NCBI GenBank assembly: GCA_002392765.1
Contig: DGHT01000055.1
Location: 15,206 to 51,637 of the forward strand
DNA length: 36,432 bases
Origin: Verrucomicrobia bacterium UBA3841
Lineage (GTDB): Bacteria > Verrucomicrobiota > Kiritimatiellia > RFP12 > UBA1067
Direction: 5' to 3'
Shown here: in pieces, positions 1 through 9,073 of the stretch
Numbering within the stretch: position 1 is the stretch's first letter
How the letters are laid out: each line of letters opens with the position of its first letter
Made by a program: the position numbers and the translations under genes
Notes under the pieces: generated by a model
Seen by the model: only the letters and a program-made list of their open reading frames with translations
Database searches by the model: none
What the model was told of the DNA's origin: nothing

Positions 1-504
1 GTGTGTCGGAATCGGGGCGTAGTACTGGCGGCCGCCGCTGATGATTGAAAGGTAGTTCCAGCATGGATCCGATCCGCTTGGCTCGACATCGCGCAGTTCG
101 CCCACGAGTTTCGCACGCCTGAAATCGTATTTCCCGCCCATGATTTCATCCGCAGGAGCTTCCGCTGCTTCGGGAGGTGCGGCGCGGCCGATTATTTCGA
201 AGTCTGAAAACCTCGGCTGCACGCGCCCGGGACCGATTGCCGCGAATCGGCCGTCAAGGCGCAAGATATCGCCTGGTTCCGGAAACGGGGACTGACGGGA
301 GGCGAAAGAACCGATTACGTCCACGGCTGCGGCGCCGTCCTCCACTAGAATATGGCACAGCCGATCCTGATATACGACTACGTACGACACCATGCCGGTG
401 ACGCAGAATTCGCTGCATTCCCCGATCCGGTCTGTTTCGACGATACTGGCCAGCTCTCCGAGCTGCGTCATTGCGGCCGCCAAAAGTGTAGACAGAAAAC
501 ACAT
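1..504 (-). CDS. N-terminal part of an exported protein with an OB-fold-like sensor region (possible histidine kinase)
   Basis: This reading frame is open from an ATG at 504 down to the window edge, 168 codons with no stop, so the gene is truncated by the window. The first ~20 residues (MCFLSTLLAAAMTQLGELAS) look like a signal peptide or membrane anchor. Residues ~28-105 contain a short beta-rich stretch (VTGMVSYVVVYQDRLCHILV followed by EDGAAAVDV), which resembles the small OB-like ligand-binding domains that precede histidine kinases in Verrucomicrobia-type genomes. A second similar stretch begins near residue 137 (ELRDVEPSG). No kinase domain is visible, so that function is only a guess from resemblance. 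The start is supported by a TGATATAAT box whose last base lies six bases before the ATG, which would make the transcript leaderless. The gene diverges from the carbohydrate operon that starts at 616, so a regulator of that operon is a reasonable guess. Confidence 0.6.
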   Translation of the reverse strand, partial: MCFLSTLLAAAMTQLGELASIVETDRIGECSEFCVTGMVSYVVVYQDRLCHILVEDGAAAVDVIGSFASRQSPFPEPGDILRLDGRFAAIGPGRVQPRFSDFEIIGRAAPPEAAEAPADEIMGGKYDFRRAKLVGELRDVEPSGSDPCWNYLSIISGGRQYYAPIPTH

Positions 505-510
505 GTCAAG

Positions 511-519
511 ATTATATCA
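511..519 (-). promoter_or_regulatory. Extended -10 promoter for the minus-strand gene starting at 504
   Basis: On the minus strand these bases read TGATATAAT, a perfect extended -10 (TGnTATAAT). The sequence between the box and the ATG at 504 is only CTTGAC, so transcription would begin at about the first base of the start codon. No convincing -35 box is seen. Confidence 0.6.
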
Positions 520-541
520 AAAACACGCGTTTTTTCATAAC

Positions 542-555
542 TAGCCACTTGGCTA
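542..555. promoter_or_regulatory. Small palindrome between divergent promoters (possible operator)
   Basis: TAGCC and GGCTA flank a four-base spacer ACTT. The palindrome sits between the two divergent promoter boxes (511-519 minus and 577-585 plus), a natural place for a shared operator. It is short and could be chance. Confidence 0.3.
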
Positions 556-576
556 CTGTCGCATGTCGAATCTTTG

Positions 577-585
577 TGGTAGAAT
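577..585 (+). promoter_or_regulatory. Probable extended -10 promoter of the carbohydrate operon
   Basis: TGGTAGAAT matches TGnTANNNT and lies 31 bases before the short ORF at 616, leaving room for a leader with the Shine-Dalgarno sequence AAGGAG at 604-609. No good -35 box is seen at 17 bases. Confidence 0.4.
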
Positions 586-615
586 AATCGCAAAAGCAAA
601 CACAAGGAGAATTCA

Positions 616-672
616 ATGGTGCGCCAAGCAAAGCTCGATACAGCTAGTGAAATGAAGGGAAAACAACAATGA
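616..672 (+). CDS. 18-residue leader ORF translationally coupled to the LamG gene
   Basis: An ATG at 616 follows a strong Shine-Dalgarno sequence (AAGGAG, six bases away). The ORF reads MVRQAKLDTASEMKGKQQ and stops with TGA at 670-672, which overlaps the ATG of the next gene at 669 in an ATGA junction. The ribosome site of this ORF is better than that of the LamG gene, so ribosomes may reach the LamG start by termination and restart. It could be a regulatory leader peptide or the residue of a shortened gene. No family is recognisable at this length. Confidence 0.4.
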   Translation: MVRQAKLDTASEMKGKQQ

Positions 673-3536
673 AACACATGATGTATTGCAAGCATACGCT
701 GCCACTCGTGGCGTCAATTCTTTTGATCGCCTCGACCGACGCGGCGACTTATGATTTCACGAACACGGCGGGAGGTTCGTTCGATGAGTCCGCCAACTGG
801 AAGGGCGGTTCAGTTCCGCCTGTCTCCGACACTTCGGCCTCTCTCATGTTTACCAACGTGACGAGTGGCAGCACGGTGACGCTTGGCGACGGGCACTACG
901 CATGGAAGGAGATGACGTTCGGGTCGGGGAAATACGGTGTTCAAGCAGATGGATACGGTGCTACTACGGACGACACTAGCGACTGGTACTTTGGCGGCGG
1001 CTCGTTTTCCATTGCGAACAAGATATACGTCTCCGGCGGAACGCTCCATCTCGCCTCGCAGCTATACGGTGCGACGACGAACTACGCGCACGGGACGAAG
1101 TTCTACCTTGAGTCGAACCAGACGAACGACATGGCGATCGGCGCGTGGAACGGGCGCATGAAGCTGAACGGCACCCTGACCTCCGGCAGCGCCCTTCGGG
1201 TGGACGGCAATGGCACGCTCGAACTGCCCGTCGACCAGACTGTCGCAAGGTTCGGCGGCGGCCACAAGGCCGGGCGCGTCGAGATTGCCGAGGGAAGGAC
1301 GCTGACGGTAAATGGTGTCGCCGGCGAGACGGACGTCTTTTCGGGGAATCTCTTCGGCGCCGGCACGCTTGACAAGAAAGGCGCGGACTACACACTTGTG
1401 TTCGACGGCGACCACACCACAAACCATCCATTCGCGGGGACGTTATCTGTCAGCGAGGGCGACGTGATCTTGAAGTCCGCACGCACATTCGCGAAATCGC
1501 TCTCGCCCACTGTGTACTGGTCGTTCGACGACCCTGCCAATCCTGGCAAGGCGGATGTGAGCGACAACGATCTCGTTGCATATACCTGGGACAATCGCCA
1601 TGTCGCCGGAGGATCAAACATTTCGTCGAATGGCGCCAACGGTGCCGGTATACATGTTGACGGCACCACTTTCATGGGCAGAAACTTAGGTATCTGGCCT
1701 CGGAACAATGACGCATTCTCTTTCTTGTGCTGGGCCAGGATAGATCCTTCGACTTCCGGAAGGGTGCAGCTGCTGGGGTTTGGCAGCAAAGTTTCAGATG
1801 CCACCCAGTTCAGCATTTCCGTCAAAGACAACGGTGGCATTGCAATATACGATTCGTACTACCAAACCAGCAATCACCTGACGATCAACGCCAATTTGGA
1901 GAAGAGCTGCAAGGACGGGCGCTGGCATTCCTTTGCGGCCACGTTCGACGGGGAGACTCTTGTTGCCTACGTTGACGGTTCGTTCGTCGCCAGCACAAAC
2001 AGGACGTTTAACATGCTGGATGGTTGGACGTATTTCGACCTCGGCATCAGCGGTGCCGGCGACAGTGGGAGCAGGACGGTACATGATGTCTGGCTGGACG
2101 AAGTCGCGATGTACAATAAAGCTTTGACCTCAGAAGAGGTGGCGGCATGCCATACGGCTTTCCGTCCGTACTACGAGACCGAAACGACAGAGTCTGCGGC
2201 ACTGCCAGATCCCGTCGCATGGTATCGCTTCGACGATAAGTCGAACCCCGGGAAGGACTCAAGCGGCAACGGCTACGACCTTACGGCAAAGGGAAGTTCG
2301 CTTGTCGAGGACGGTTCGCCGATCAGCGGAGGAATGTATTCGGGTGGAAGGCAAAAGTATCTGAAGTGGGGTGACATTGGGGTGACTACAAACCTTCCGG
2401 CGCGGATTCCGCGAGGCACGAGCTCTGTTTCCGTGTCGTTTTGGGCCAATGCAGTCGGGTCAACGTACAGGGACACCTCGGGAGCCAGTTGGGCGATGTT
2501 CGGAATCGGAAGCAACAGGCAAATCGGGATGCAATACAACGAAGGCTGGCGGAGATTGCAGCTATTTGAAGGCAAGGCCTCAACTCAAGTCTCGGGGCAA
2601 GACCTCTATGTGACCAAGGAAGAGCGCGCGACGGCGTGGCATCATGTTGCCTTTTCCTATGACGGGGACAGCAAAGAGTATAGCTTCTATGTCGATGGTT
2701 GGCTTCAGGGGACAAAAAGCTATACGAAGGAGGTTCCTGACGATGCAGTTCTGCTTATAGGGCAATCGTCCACATCGACGAACACCACCACACAATACTT
2801 TGCCGGCAAGATCGACGAGGTGAAAATCTACGCCGCGGCGCTTTCCGCCGCGCAGATCGCCGCCGACTACAGGAGCGAGCTGCCCCGCACCGGCGACGTG
2901 ATTGCGCCCGAGACCGACGTGTCCGTCGCTTCCGGCGCGGAGCTCGTAGTCGACGGAGCCACCCAGACGCTCACCTCGGTGCCGGCCGGCGCCGGCACGA
3001 TCCGCCTAGACCACGACGCGACGCTGGTCCTTGCGCCGTCCGGTGCCGAAACCCTCCATGCAGACGTGACAGGCAAGGGGACGCTCCGCATCGCCGGGGG
3101 GAATGTTGAGATATCGGGCAACGTCGCCCCTGGCATTGTCGTGGAGGTGACCAACGCCGTGCTGTCTCTGGCGCAGGGCGCAGCACTTTCCGCGCCTGTA
3201 GTGCTCTGTGCGGGCGGCAGAATTTCCGCCGACAGTGCCCTTGACGCCGACGTCACGGTAAAGGATGGCGGTCTTTTGAACTTTGCAGGCCCATTGACGA
3301 CGACGGGCGTGCTTTCGCTGGAGCAGGGCTTTGCAGTTGACTGCGGAGGCAATGACTGGTCGAACTGGACCACGGTCGCGACAGCTTTGAAGATCGAAGC
3401 GACGCAGGAGGTGCTGGACTCTGCCGTGTTCGAGAGTAAGACGCAAAACGCTGTTGGAGTTTTGCGGTTGGTTGATGGCACAACTCTTCAAGCGCGCTGC
3501 CGTCCGGCCAAAGGTCTCGTAATTATCTTTCAGTAG
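669..3536 (+). CDS. Secreted protein with two LamG domains and beta-helix (autotransporter-like) repeats
   Basis: The 955-residue product begins with a signal peptide (residues ~1-25, cleavage near STDA-ATY). Residues ~30-270 and ~745-955 are repetitive beta-strand sequence of the pectin-lyase-like autotransporter passenger type (for example GAGTLDKKGADYTLVF and GKGTLRIAGGNVEISG). Between them lie two concanavalin A-like LamG modules, about residues 280-495 and 515-740, each starting with a W/WYxFDD motif and containing WH(S/H)xAxxxDG and a DEVxxYxxAL ending. LamG modules usually bind carbohydrates or other surface ligands. No catalytic motif, no C-terminal beta-barrel and no sorting signal are visible; the protein ends in GLVIIFQ. 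It opens an operon of secreted glycosidases, so it may hold the polysaccharide at the cell surface. The family is common in PVC bacteria and mostly uncharacterised. Confidence 0.85.
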   Translation: MKHMMYCKHTLPLVASILLIASTDAATYDFTNTAGGSFDESANWKGGSVPPVSDTSASLMFTNVTSGSTVTLGDGHYAWKEMTFGSGKYGVQADGYGATTDDTSDWYFGGGSFSIANKIYVSGGTLHLASQLYGATTNYAHGTKFYLESNQTNDMAIGAWNGRMKLNGTLTSGSALRVDGNGTLELPVDQTVARFGGGHKAGRVEIAEGRTLTVNGVAGETDVFSGNLFGAGTLDKKGADYTLVFDGDHTTNHPFAGTLSVSEGDVILKSARTFAKSLSPTVYWSFDDPANPGKADVSDNDLVAYTWDNRHVAGGSNISSNGANGAGIHVDGTTFMGRNLGIWPRNNDAFSFLCWARIDPSTSGRVQLLGFGSKVSDATQFSISVKDNGGIAIYDSYYQTSNHLTINANLEKSCKDGRWHSFAATFDGETLVAYVDGSFVASTNRTFNMLDGWTYFDLGISGAGDSGSRTVHDVWLDEVAMYNKALTSEEVAACHTAFRPYYETETTESAALPDPVAWYRFDDKSNPGKDSSGNGYDLTAKGSSLVEDGSPISGGMYSGGRQKYLKWGDIGVTTNLPARIPRGTSSVSVSFWANAVGSTYRDTSGASWAMFGIGSNRQIGMQYNEGWRRLQLFEGKASTQVSGQDLYVTKEERATAWHHVAFSYDGDSKEYSFYVDGWLQGTKSYTKEVPDDAVLLIGQSSTSTNTTTQYFAGKIDEVKIYAAALSAAQIAADYRSELPRTGDVIAPETDVSVASGAELVVDGATQTLTSVPAGAGTIRLDHDATLVLAPSGAETLHADVTGKGTLRIAGGNVEISGNVAPGIVVEVTNAVLSLAQGAALSAPVVLCAGGRISADSALDADVTVKDGGLLNFAGPLTTTGVLSLEQGFAVDCGGNDWSNWTTVATALKIEATQEVLDSAVFESKTQNAVGVLRLVDGTTLQARCRPAKGLVIIFQ

Positions 3537-3548
3537 GATTGGCAAATA

Positions 3549-5168
3549 ATGAATGTTGCCGCACTTGTTTTGGCGGCCTTGACGACGACCGTAATCGAGC
3601 CTTTGCCCGGCGAGAAGTGGTGGGGCGGGGCGCCGATTGCGGGCGAGGAGTCGGCCTTGCCCTACACGACGACCGAGGGGAAGGTCGATCTCGGCCGCAG
3701 CTACGGCGGCACGACGAGTCCGTTCTTCGTTTCGACCGCCGGGCGTTACATCTGGAGCGACAGACCCTTCGCCTATTCGTTCAAGGACGGCGTCTTGCAT
3801 ATCGAATCCGGCCAAGAACGGATCGAGCCCGTTGTCGCGGGCAAGACGCTCAAGGAGGCGTATCTTGCCGCATGCCAGAAGCATTTTCCGTTCAACGGCA
3901 AGATCCCCGCCGGGCTTTTCTTCACGAAGCCGATGTGGAACAACTGGATAGAGATCGCCGTCGACGGCATGCGCCAGGAGGTCGTAGACCGTTATACGGA
4001 CGAGCTTGCTGAAAGCGGTTTCCCGTGCGGCGTCTACATAATGGACGGGGGGTGGATGAAGTACCATGGCAGCTTCGAGCCGCATCCCGAATACTTCCCG
4101 GACATGAAGGCGATGTTCGAGAAGGTTCGCGGCCACGGATGGAAGTCCATGATCTGGACCTCGTACTTCCTTTCGCCCGACAGCCGCAAGCACAAGCGGC
4201 TGCGCTACGGGCCGGGGTACAACAAGTCCGAGGACGGGCTCGACCTGCTTGTCTACCGGCGCAGCATGGCAGGCAGGGAGCTTCCGCTTTCCGAGAAGAA
4301 GGTCGGCGTCTTCTGGTGGTGGAGCGGGACGAGCACGGCGTGGGACCTGACGTATGCTCCTGCGCGCGACGACTACCTGCGCGAGCTGAAGTCCTTCGCC
4401 CGGAAGTACGGAATAGACGGATTCAAGTTCGACGCGGGCGACCCCGAGCCGCTGATGGACGTGAGGTTCCACGATCCCGAAATGGAGCCTGTCGACTTTG
4501 CCCACGAGTACGTAAAACTCGGCGCGGAGAACTTCGAGTACTGCGAGTTCCGAAGCGGTTTCAAGACTGGGGGACTCCCGGTCGTTCAGCGGCTTCACGA
4601 CCAGGGGCATACCTGGAAGGCCCTTGCCTGCATCAACGCATGTCTCTTGAACGAGAGCATGATCGGGTCTCCGTATGTGGTGGCGGACATGGTCGGCGGC
4701 GGACTTGCCGGATCGTACCGTCCCGGCGGGTTCTTCTCGGAAAAGCTTTTCCTCCGTCTTTGCGCACAACAGGCCCTTCACCCGATGATGCAGTTCTCGG
4801 CCGCTCCATGGCGATACCTTTCGGCAAAGGGCTGCGAGGATGCGAAAGCGCTGGCTAACCTGCATGTGGAGTTTGGTCCGTACATCCTTGAACTGGCGCG
4901 CCACGCGGCGAAGACCGGCGAGCCGATCGCGCGCCCGATGGAATACGAGTTTCCGCATCAGGGATTCGAGGGCGAATCGACGCAGTATATGCTCGGTCCG
5001 AAATGGCTTGTCGCGAATGTCGTCCGCGAAGATGGTTCAGTAACTGTCCGTCTGCCTGCGGGCCGTTGGCGCGACGATCTTGGCGAGATGCACTTGGGGC
5101 CGAAGACGCTTGAGTTGAAGGATGTTCCGCTCTCGCGAGTGCCGCGATTCGAGAAAATGGAGCAATAG
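3549..5168 (+). CDS. Glycoside hydrolase family 31 enzyme, MYORG-like branch
   Basis: The 539-residue protein has a GH31 TIM barrel. Visible hallmarks are PMWNNWIE near residue 136, the strand GVYIMDGGW, GWKSMIWTSYF, and GIDGFKFDAGD, in which D295 is the likely nucleophile. SPYVVADMVGGG contains D380 at the position of the acid/base aspartate in relatives that carry a PDMVGG motif (MYORG/NET37-like enzymes). Those relatives act on alpha-galactosides or alpha-xylosides; the exact substrate here cannot be read from the sequence. The first ~16 residues are hydrophobic and may form a short signal peptide, which would place the enzyme in the periplasm or outside. The ATG at 3549 lies 12 bases after the LamG stop, with only a weak AGGATTGG ribosome site. 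The next gene begins two bases after this one ends. Confidence 0.85.
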   Translation: MNVAALVLAALTTTVIEPLPGEKWWGGAPIAGEESALPYTTTEGKVDLGRSYGGTTSPFFVSTAGRYIWSDRPFAYSFKDGVLHIESGQERIEPVVAGKTLKEAYLAACQKHFPFNGKIPAGLFFTKPMWNNWIEIAVDGMRQEVVDRYTDELAESGFPCGVYIMDGGWMKYHGSFEPHPEYFPDMKAMFEKVRGHGWKSMIWTSYFLSPDSRKHKRLRYGPGYNKSEDGLDLLVYRRSMAGRELPLSEKKVGVFWWWSGTSTAWDLTYAPARDDYLRELKSFARKYGIDGFKFDAGDPEPLMDVRFHDPEMEPVDFAHEYVKLGAENFEYCEFRSGFKTGGLPVVQRLHDQGHTWKALACINACLLNESMIGSPYVVADMVGGGLAGSYRPGGFFSEKLFLRLCAQQALHPMMQFSAAPWRYLSAKGCEDAKALANLHVEFGPYILELARHAAKTGEPIARPMEYEFPHQGFEGESTQYMLGPKWLVANVVREDGSVTVRLPAGRWRDDLGEMHLGPKTLELKDVPLSRVPRFEKMEQ

Positions 5169-5170
5169 AA

Positions 5171-7345
5171 ATGCATTGCACAATTAGACAACTGCTTCTG
5201 GCCATGGCCGTGGCGATTGCGAGTTTGCCTGTCGTTTCCCAGGAGGTAGAGAACGAAACCGAGGCGCTCGGCGAAGTGCGTCCTGAAGATCAGAAAGGCG
5301 AGAGGTTCGTGGTGGAGGGCGACGACTGGGTTCCGCTCAAGTACATCAAGACACCCGCCGCTGGCGGAGTTCTGGACTTTTCCTCGCAGCCGTACCTGCA
5401 CAGACCGGCTGGAAAGTTCGGGAGAGTTGTCGTAAGGAACGGACATTTCGAGTTCGAGAACCTGCCGGGCGTGCCGCAGCGCTTCTACGGCGTGAATCTC
5501 TGCAACGACGCGAATTTCCCTGACCACAAAACGGCGGAGGAAATGGCGGAGCGGTTCTCTCGCATGGGCTACAACTGCGTGAGGCTGCACCACCACGACA
5601 TGATGCTGACTGGAGGCAAGGGACCTGAAATCGACCCCGATGCTGCGGATCGAATGGACTACCTCGTCGCCGAACTCATAAAGCGCGGCATCTACATCGA
5701 AAGCGACCTCTTCGTGAGCCGTGGAAAGCTCGACTGGAAAGACCTTGGCGTTGACGAGCCGTCGAAGCCGTGGAGGATAAATTACGAGGTCAAGGCGCTC
5801 TTCACGATCCATCCGCCGGCTTTCTCGAACTGGTGCGCCTTCGCCCGCTCGTGGCTCACGCATAAAAATCCCTACACGGGTCGGACATACGCCGAGGAGC
5901 CAAGCTGGACGGGCATGTCGCTTGTCAACGAGGGGCGGTACGTGTTCCCGTTTGAGCAGACGAAGGAGCTGGCGCCGTTCAAGAAGGCGTGGCTGGACTG
6001 GATTTCCGCCCGCCGCGCCGAAGATCCTGGGTGCTATCCCGGCATCCCCGTTTCGGACCGGTACCCGAAGGTGGCGTATGCCGACATGGAGAACTGCACG
6101 CTGCCGCAGGTGTGCTGCGACTTCGCGGCCGACATGCAGCGCGCGTTCCTCAAGCGTGCGCGCTCGTTCCTTGTCGGCGAACTTGGCTTCAAGGCTCCGC
6201 TCTCGAACGAGAACAACGCGTCGGACAACGTTGCCATCTCCTTGGCGCGGTCGGATGCCTACGACTACGTGGAGGTCCATGCGTATGGTGGGGGACAGGG
6301 GCGCGAGGAGGGACCCAACAAGGTGTGCCGTGTTCCGAACCGGAACGTATTTCTCCCGGCGCACGACAGGGTGACCGAATCGTCGTGGCGGCGACTGGCG
6401 GACAAACCGTTTTCGATAACGGAGACGAGCTACGGGCAGCCCAATCCGCACCGCGCCGGCGGGTACGCGAAGCTGGGCGCCCTTGCGGCGTTCCAAGACT
6501 GGGGGTCTATATTCCACTTCGCCTACGCGCACGGGCTCAAGAACTTTCCCGAGGGCAAGTTCGGCGGAGGGCCGCGCTTCGACATCCAGCAGGATCCCGT
6601 CAAGGCGCTTGCCGACAAGATTCCCTTCCTGCTGTTTCTAAGACGCGACCTCAAGCCCGCCCCGGAGGGCGTCGCGCTCGTCCTAGACGAAGAGGCGCTC
6701 CATCCGAAGTCCGGCGTAGGGGCAGGGTCGATGCCGGCGTGGGGGACTAACTTCATGTGGCGTTGCCGCGTCGGATTGGTCGCGCCGGGGCATTCGGCCC
6801 GTGGCATGCGAACCATTCCCCACCAGAAAGGCTTCGACAAGGTCGATCCTCCGTTCGCCCCTGCGCCCTGCGAAGAGCTGACGCTCGACGAAGAGTCGGG
6901 GGTGCTGAAGGTCGATACTCCGCGAACTGTTGTTGGCGTTCTGTCCGGAGGGCGCTTCGATACGCCGCGCGTCAGGTGCATCCTCGGCGACAATCCTGCG
7001 ACGGTCGTCGCGGCGTCCGTCGACGGAAAGCGGCTCGAGCGCTCGGACAGGATCCTCTTCATGGTCCTCGGCGATGTGCAGCGGCTGGGCGAGGTGTTTG
7101 CCAACGAGTCGCGTACGGTAATGCTGAAGCGCGGGAACAACGGCAAGACCGTCATCCGCCGCATGAAGGTGCCTGTCATGCTAAGGCTGGACAATCCATC
7201 GGCATACGAGGTCTACGCCGTCGACACGTCGGGGGCTAGGCTCGGGAAGGTGAATACCGAGGTGAAGGGCAATCGTCTTATGTTCATGGCGAACACCGAA
7301 TTCGCCCCTGGTACAGGAGTTGTCGCATGGGAGATCGTGAAATGA
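5171..7345 (+). CDS. Secreted clan GH-A glycoside hydrolase (cellulase-like TIM barrel)
   Basis: The 724-residue protein has a signal peptide (residues ~1-23, ending SLPVVSQ). The barrel starts with FYGVNLCNDANFPDHKTAEE and MGYNCVRLHHHD, typical of clan GH-A enzymes related to GH5. The clan's two catalytic glutamates are visible: E254 in GMSLVNEG (acid/base after strand 4) and E418 in FSITETSYG (nucleophile after strand 7). Residues ~550-724 form a beta-rich C-terminal domain. GH5 subfamilies act on many beta-glycans, and I cannot assign a substrate or be sure that it is GH5 rather than a neighbouring family. The gene sits in the same operon as the GH31 enzyme, two bases downstream of it, and ends in an ATGA overlap with the next gene. 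Confidence 0.8.
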   Translation: MHCTIRQLLLAMAVAIASLPVVSQEVENETEALGEVRPEDQKGERFVVEGDDWVPLKYIKTPAAGGVLDFSSQPYLHRPAGKFGRVVVRNGHFEFENLPGVPQRFYGVNLCNDANFPDHKTAEEMAERFSRMGYNCVRLHHHDMMLTGGKGPEIDPDAADRMDYLVAELIKRGIYIESDLFVSRGKLDWKDLGVDEPSKPWRINYEVKALFTIHPPAFSNWCAFARSWLTHKNPYTGRTYAEEPSWTGMSLVNEGRYVFPFEQTKELAPFKKAWLDWISARRAEDPGCYPGIPVSDRYPKVAYADMENCTLPQVCCDFAADMQRAFLKRARSFLVGELGFKAPLSNENNASDNVAISLARSDAYDYVEVHAYGGGQGREEGPNKVCRVPNRNVFLPAHDRVTESSWRRLADKPFSITETSYGQPNPHRAGGYAKLGALAAFQDWGSIFHFAYAHGLKNFPEGKFGGGPRFDIQQDPVKALADKIPFLLFLRRDLKPAPEGVALVLDEEALHPKSGVGAGSMPAWGTNFMWRCRVGLVAPGHSARGMRTIPHQKGFDKVDPPFAPAPCEELTLDEESGVLKVDTPRTVVGVLSGGRFDTPRVRCILGDNPATVVAASVDGKRLERSDRILFMVLGDVQRLGEVFANESRTVMLKRGNNGKTVIRRMKVPVMLRLDNPSAYEVYAVDTSGARLGKVNTEVKGNRLMFMANTEFAPGTGVVAWEIVK

Positions 7346-8997
7346 AAATGAGAACTATCCTGCTTTGCGCCGCGTTCGTCGCGGTGACGGCGGCGCATGC
7401 GGCGGAACCGCCGCTGATGATGGTCAGGCTGCGCGGGCCGCACACGGCGGACGACGCGCAATGGGCCAAGACCTTCAAGGCGTTGAGCGAGAACCGTGCC
7501 GCGTGCGACGAGGTGTGGTTCTCGACGGGGATCGGATTCCCGAAGATCGCATGGCACGAGGAGCATGTGCGGCGGCTTTCGCGCTACGCCGAACAGCTGA
7601 GGTCCGTCGGCATCGTGCCGAGCCTCCAGTTCCAGGCGACGCTTGGGCATTCCGACGGCATCACGGCGCGCGAGGGAGCCGACGGGAAGACGTGGGGCGG
7701 GTTCACCGGGCGCGGCGGCGTGGAATGCAAATACTGCAACTGCCCGAGGCAGAAGGGCTTCGTCGGCTACGTCCGCGAGACGGCGCGTCTCTACGCCTCG
7801 TTCCGTCCGGGCAGCGTGTGGATCGACGACGACCTTCGCATCACCAACCATTCGCCCGGTTCGCCGTTGGACAAGGTGGCGGACGGATGGATCGGCTGCT
7901 GGTGCGCGACGTGCATTGCCGAGTTCAACGCCGAGACGGGCGGCTCGTGGACGCGGGAAACGCTCGACGCCGCCATGGCGAAGGACGCCGCGCTGTTCGA
8001 CCGCTGGGAGAAGTTCTCGTTCGAGGGAATTGCGGCGGTCGCGCGAGCGATAGCGGAGGAGACGCACAAGGTGTCGCCCGGCACGCGGCTTGCCTACCAG
8101 CACGGCGGATATCGCAACGACTCCCAGCTCGCCGTGTTCCGTGCGATGCACGAGGCCACCGGGCTGCCGGTGGGGTCGCGCCCCGGCGGAGGCTGGTATT
8201 TCGACTACGACCCCAACGACCAGATGGTAAAGGCGTTCTACGCGGCGCAGCAGAGGCGGTGCCTCGGCAACCCCGAGTGGATCGCGACGTGGTGTCCGGA
8301 GATCGAGACGTATCCGCGCGCGTTTGCGAGCCGCACGGCGCAGGGCATCCTCAACGAGGCGTTTATAAACCTCGCGTTGGGAATGAATTCGCTGAGCCTG
8401 CTCATAATGGACACGCGCTACGAGACTGACGAATGGTATGGCGAAACTCTTCTTGCGCCGCTGGCATCCGAGAAGCCGTTTTTCGAGGAGTATCGCCGCC
8501 ACAACGCGGGCGCAGTACCAGCCGGGCTTGCCGACACGGCGAAGACGCCGCCAGAGACTCTCTACGGATTCGCGCTCACCGGCGTGCCCGTGCTGCCCGG
8601 CCCTGGAAGGTCGTATGGCGAGATTGAGACCGACGACACGTCCGTCTCCATAATGCAAATGTCGTCTTCCGCGATACTCGACTTGCGTCGCAAGGTCGAC
8701 GCGCGGACTGGTGGCAGGATGCCGGTTCTGGTGGAGACGCCTACAGTCGGGCTCGTAGTGCCGCAGGTGGCGAAGGACGGAGCCCTGCGCAGCGTCGCGC
8801 TGGTCAACGCCCGCATCGACGAGCAGAAGCCGGTCAAGCTGCGGCTTCGCGGCGTTCCGGACGGGGTCGAAACGGCCAGATGGTGGCAGTTGCGCGGCAA
8901 GCCCGTGACCTTGCCCGTCGAACGGCTCGGCGGCGGCGAGGCGATAGTGGTCGTGCCGGCGCTGTCCGCATGGAACTGCGGCTGGCTCGCGATCTAG
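7342..8997 (+). CDS. Secreted TIM-barrel enzyme, putative glycoside hydrolase of unassigned family
   Basis: I chose the ATG at 7342 because it overlaps the upstream stop (ATGA) and opens a clear signal peptide (MKMRTILLCAAFVAVTAAHA). The mature part (551 residues with the signal) contains PSLQFQATLGHSD, then a Cys pair near ECKYCNCPRQKGFVGYV, the strand VWIDDDLRITNH, and CWCATCIAEFNAETGG. Cys-x-Cys-x-x-Cys patterns following a WxDDD strand occur in GH42-like and related clan GH-A proteins. The IDDD acidic run and WCPEIETYP are candidate active-site segments, but I cannot name catalytic residues. A beta-sandwich tail starts near residue 445. As the last gene of the operon it probably finishes a glycan trimmed by the two preceding enzymes. 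Confidence 0.65.
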   Translation: MKMRTILLCAAFVAVTAAHAAEPPLMMVRLRGPHTADDAQWAKTFKALSENRAACDEVWFSTGIGFPKIAWHEEHVRRLSRYAEQLRSVGIVPSLQFQATLGHSDGITAREGADGKTWGGFTGRGGVECKYCNCPRQKGFVGYVRETARLYASFRPGSVWIDDDLRITNHSPGSPLDKVADGWIGCWCATCIAEFNAETGGSWTRETLDAAMAKDAALFDRWEKFSFEGIAAVARAIAEETHKVSPGTRLAYQHGGYRNDSQLAVFRAMHEATGLPVGSRPGGGWYFDYDPNDQMVKAFYAAQQRRCLGNPEWIATWCPEIETYPRAFASRTAQGILNEAFINLALGMNSLSLLIMDTRYETDEWYGETLLAPLASEKPFFEEYRRHNAGAVPAGLADTAKTPPETLYGFALTGVPVLPGPGRSYGEIETDDTSVSIMQMSSSAILDLRRKVDARTGGRMPVLVETPTVGLVVPQVAKDGALRSVALVNARIDEQKPVKLRLRGVPDGVETARWWQLRGKPVTLPVERLGGGEAIVVVPALSAWNCGWLAI

Positions 8998-9073
8998 GCG
9001 CTGACGCTTGGCCAGATGATTGAAGAACGCTTTGGAAAGGTTATGGGAAAGCCATCAATGACCGCGACGCACG

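Noticed and set aside
3006..6532. Two long minus-strand frames (650 and 524 codons)
   Set aside because: They are antisense to LamG, GH31 and GH-A genes with clear family motifs; the translations are low-complexity Arg/Val/His-rich and match nothing I recognise.
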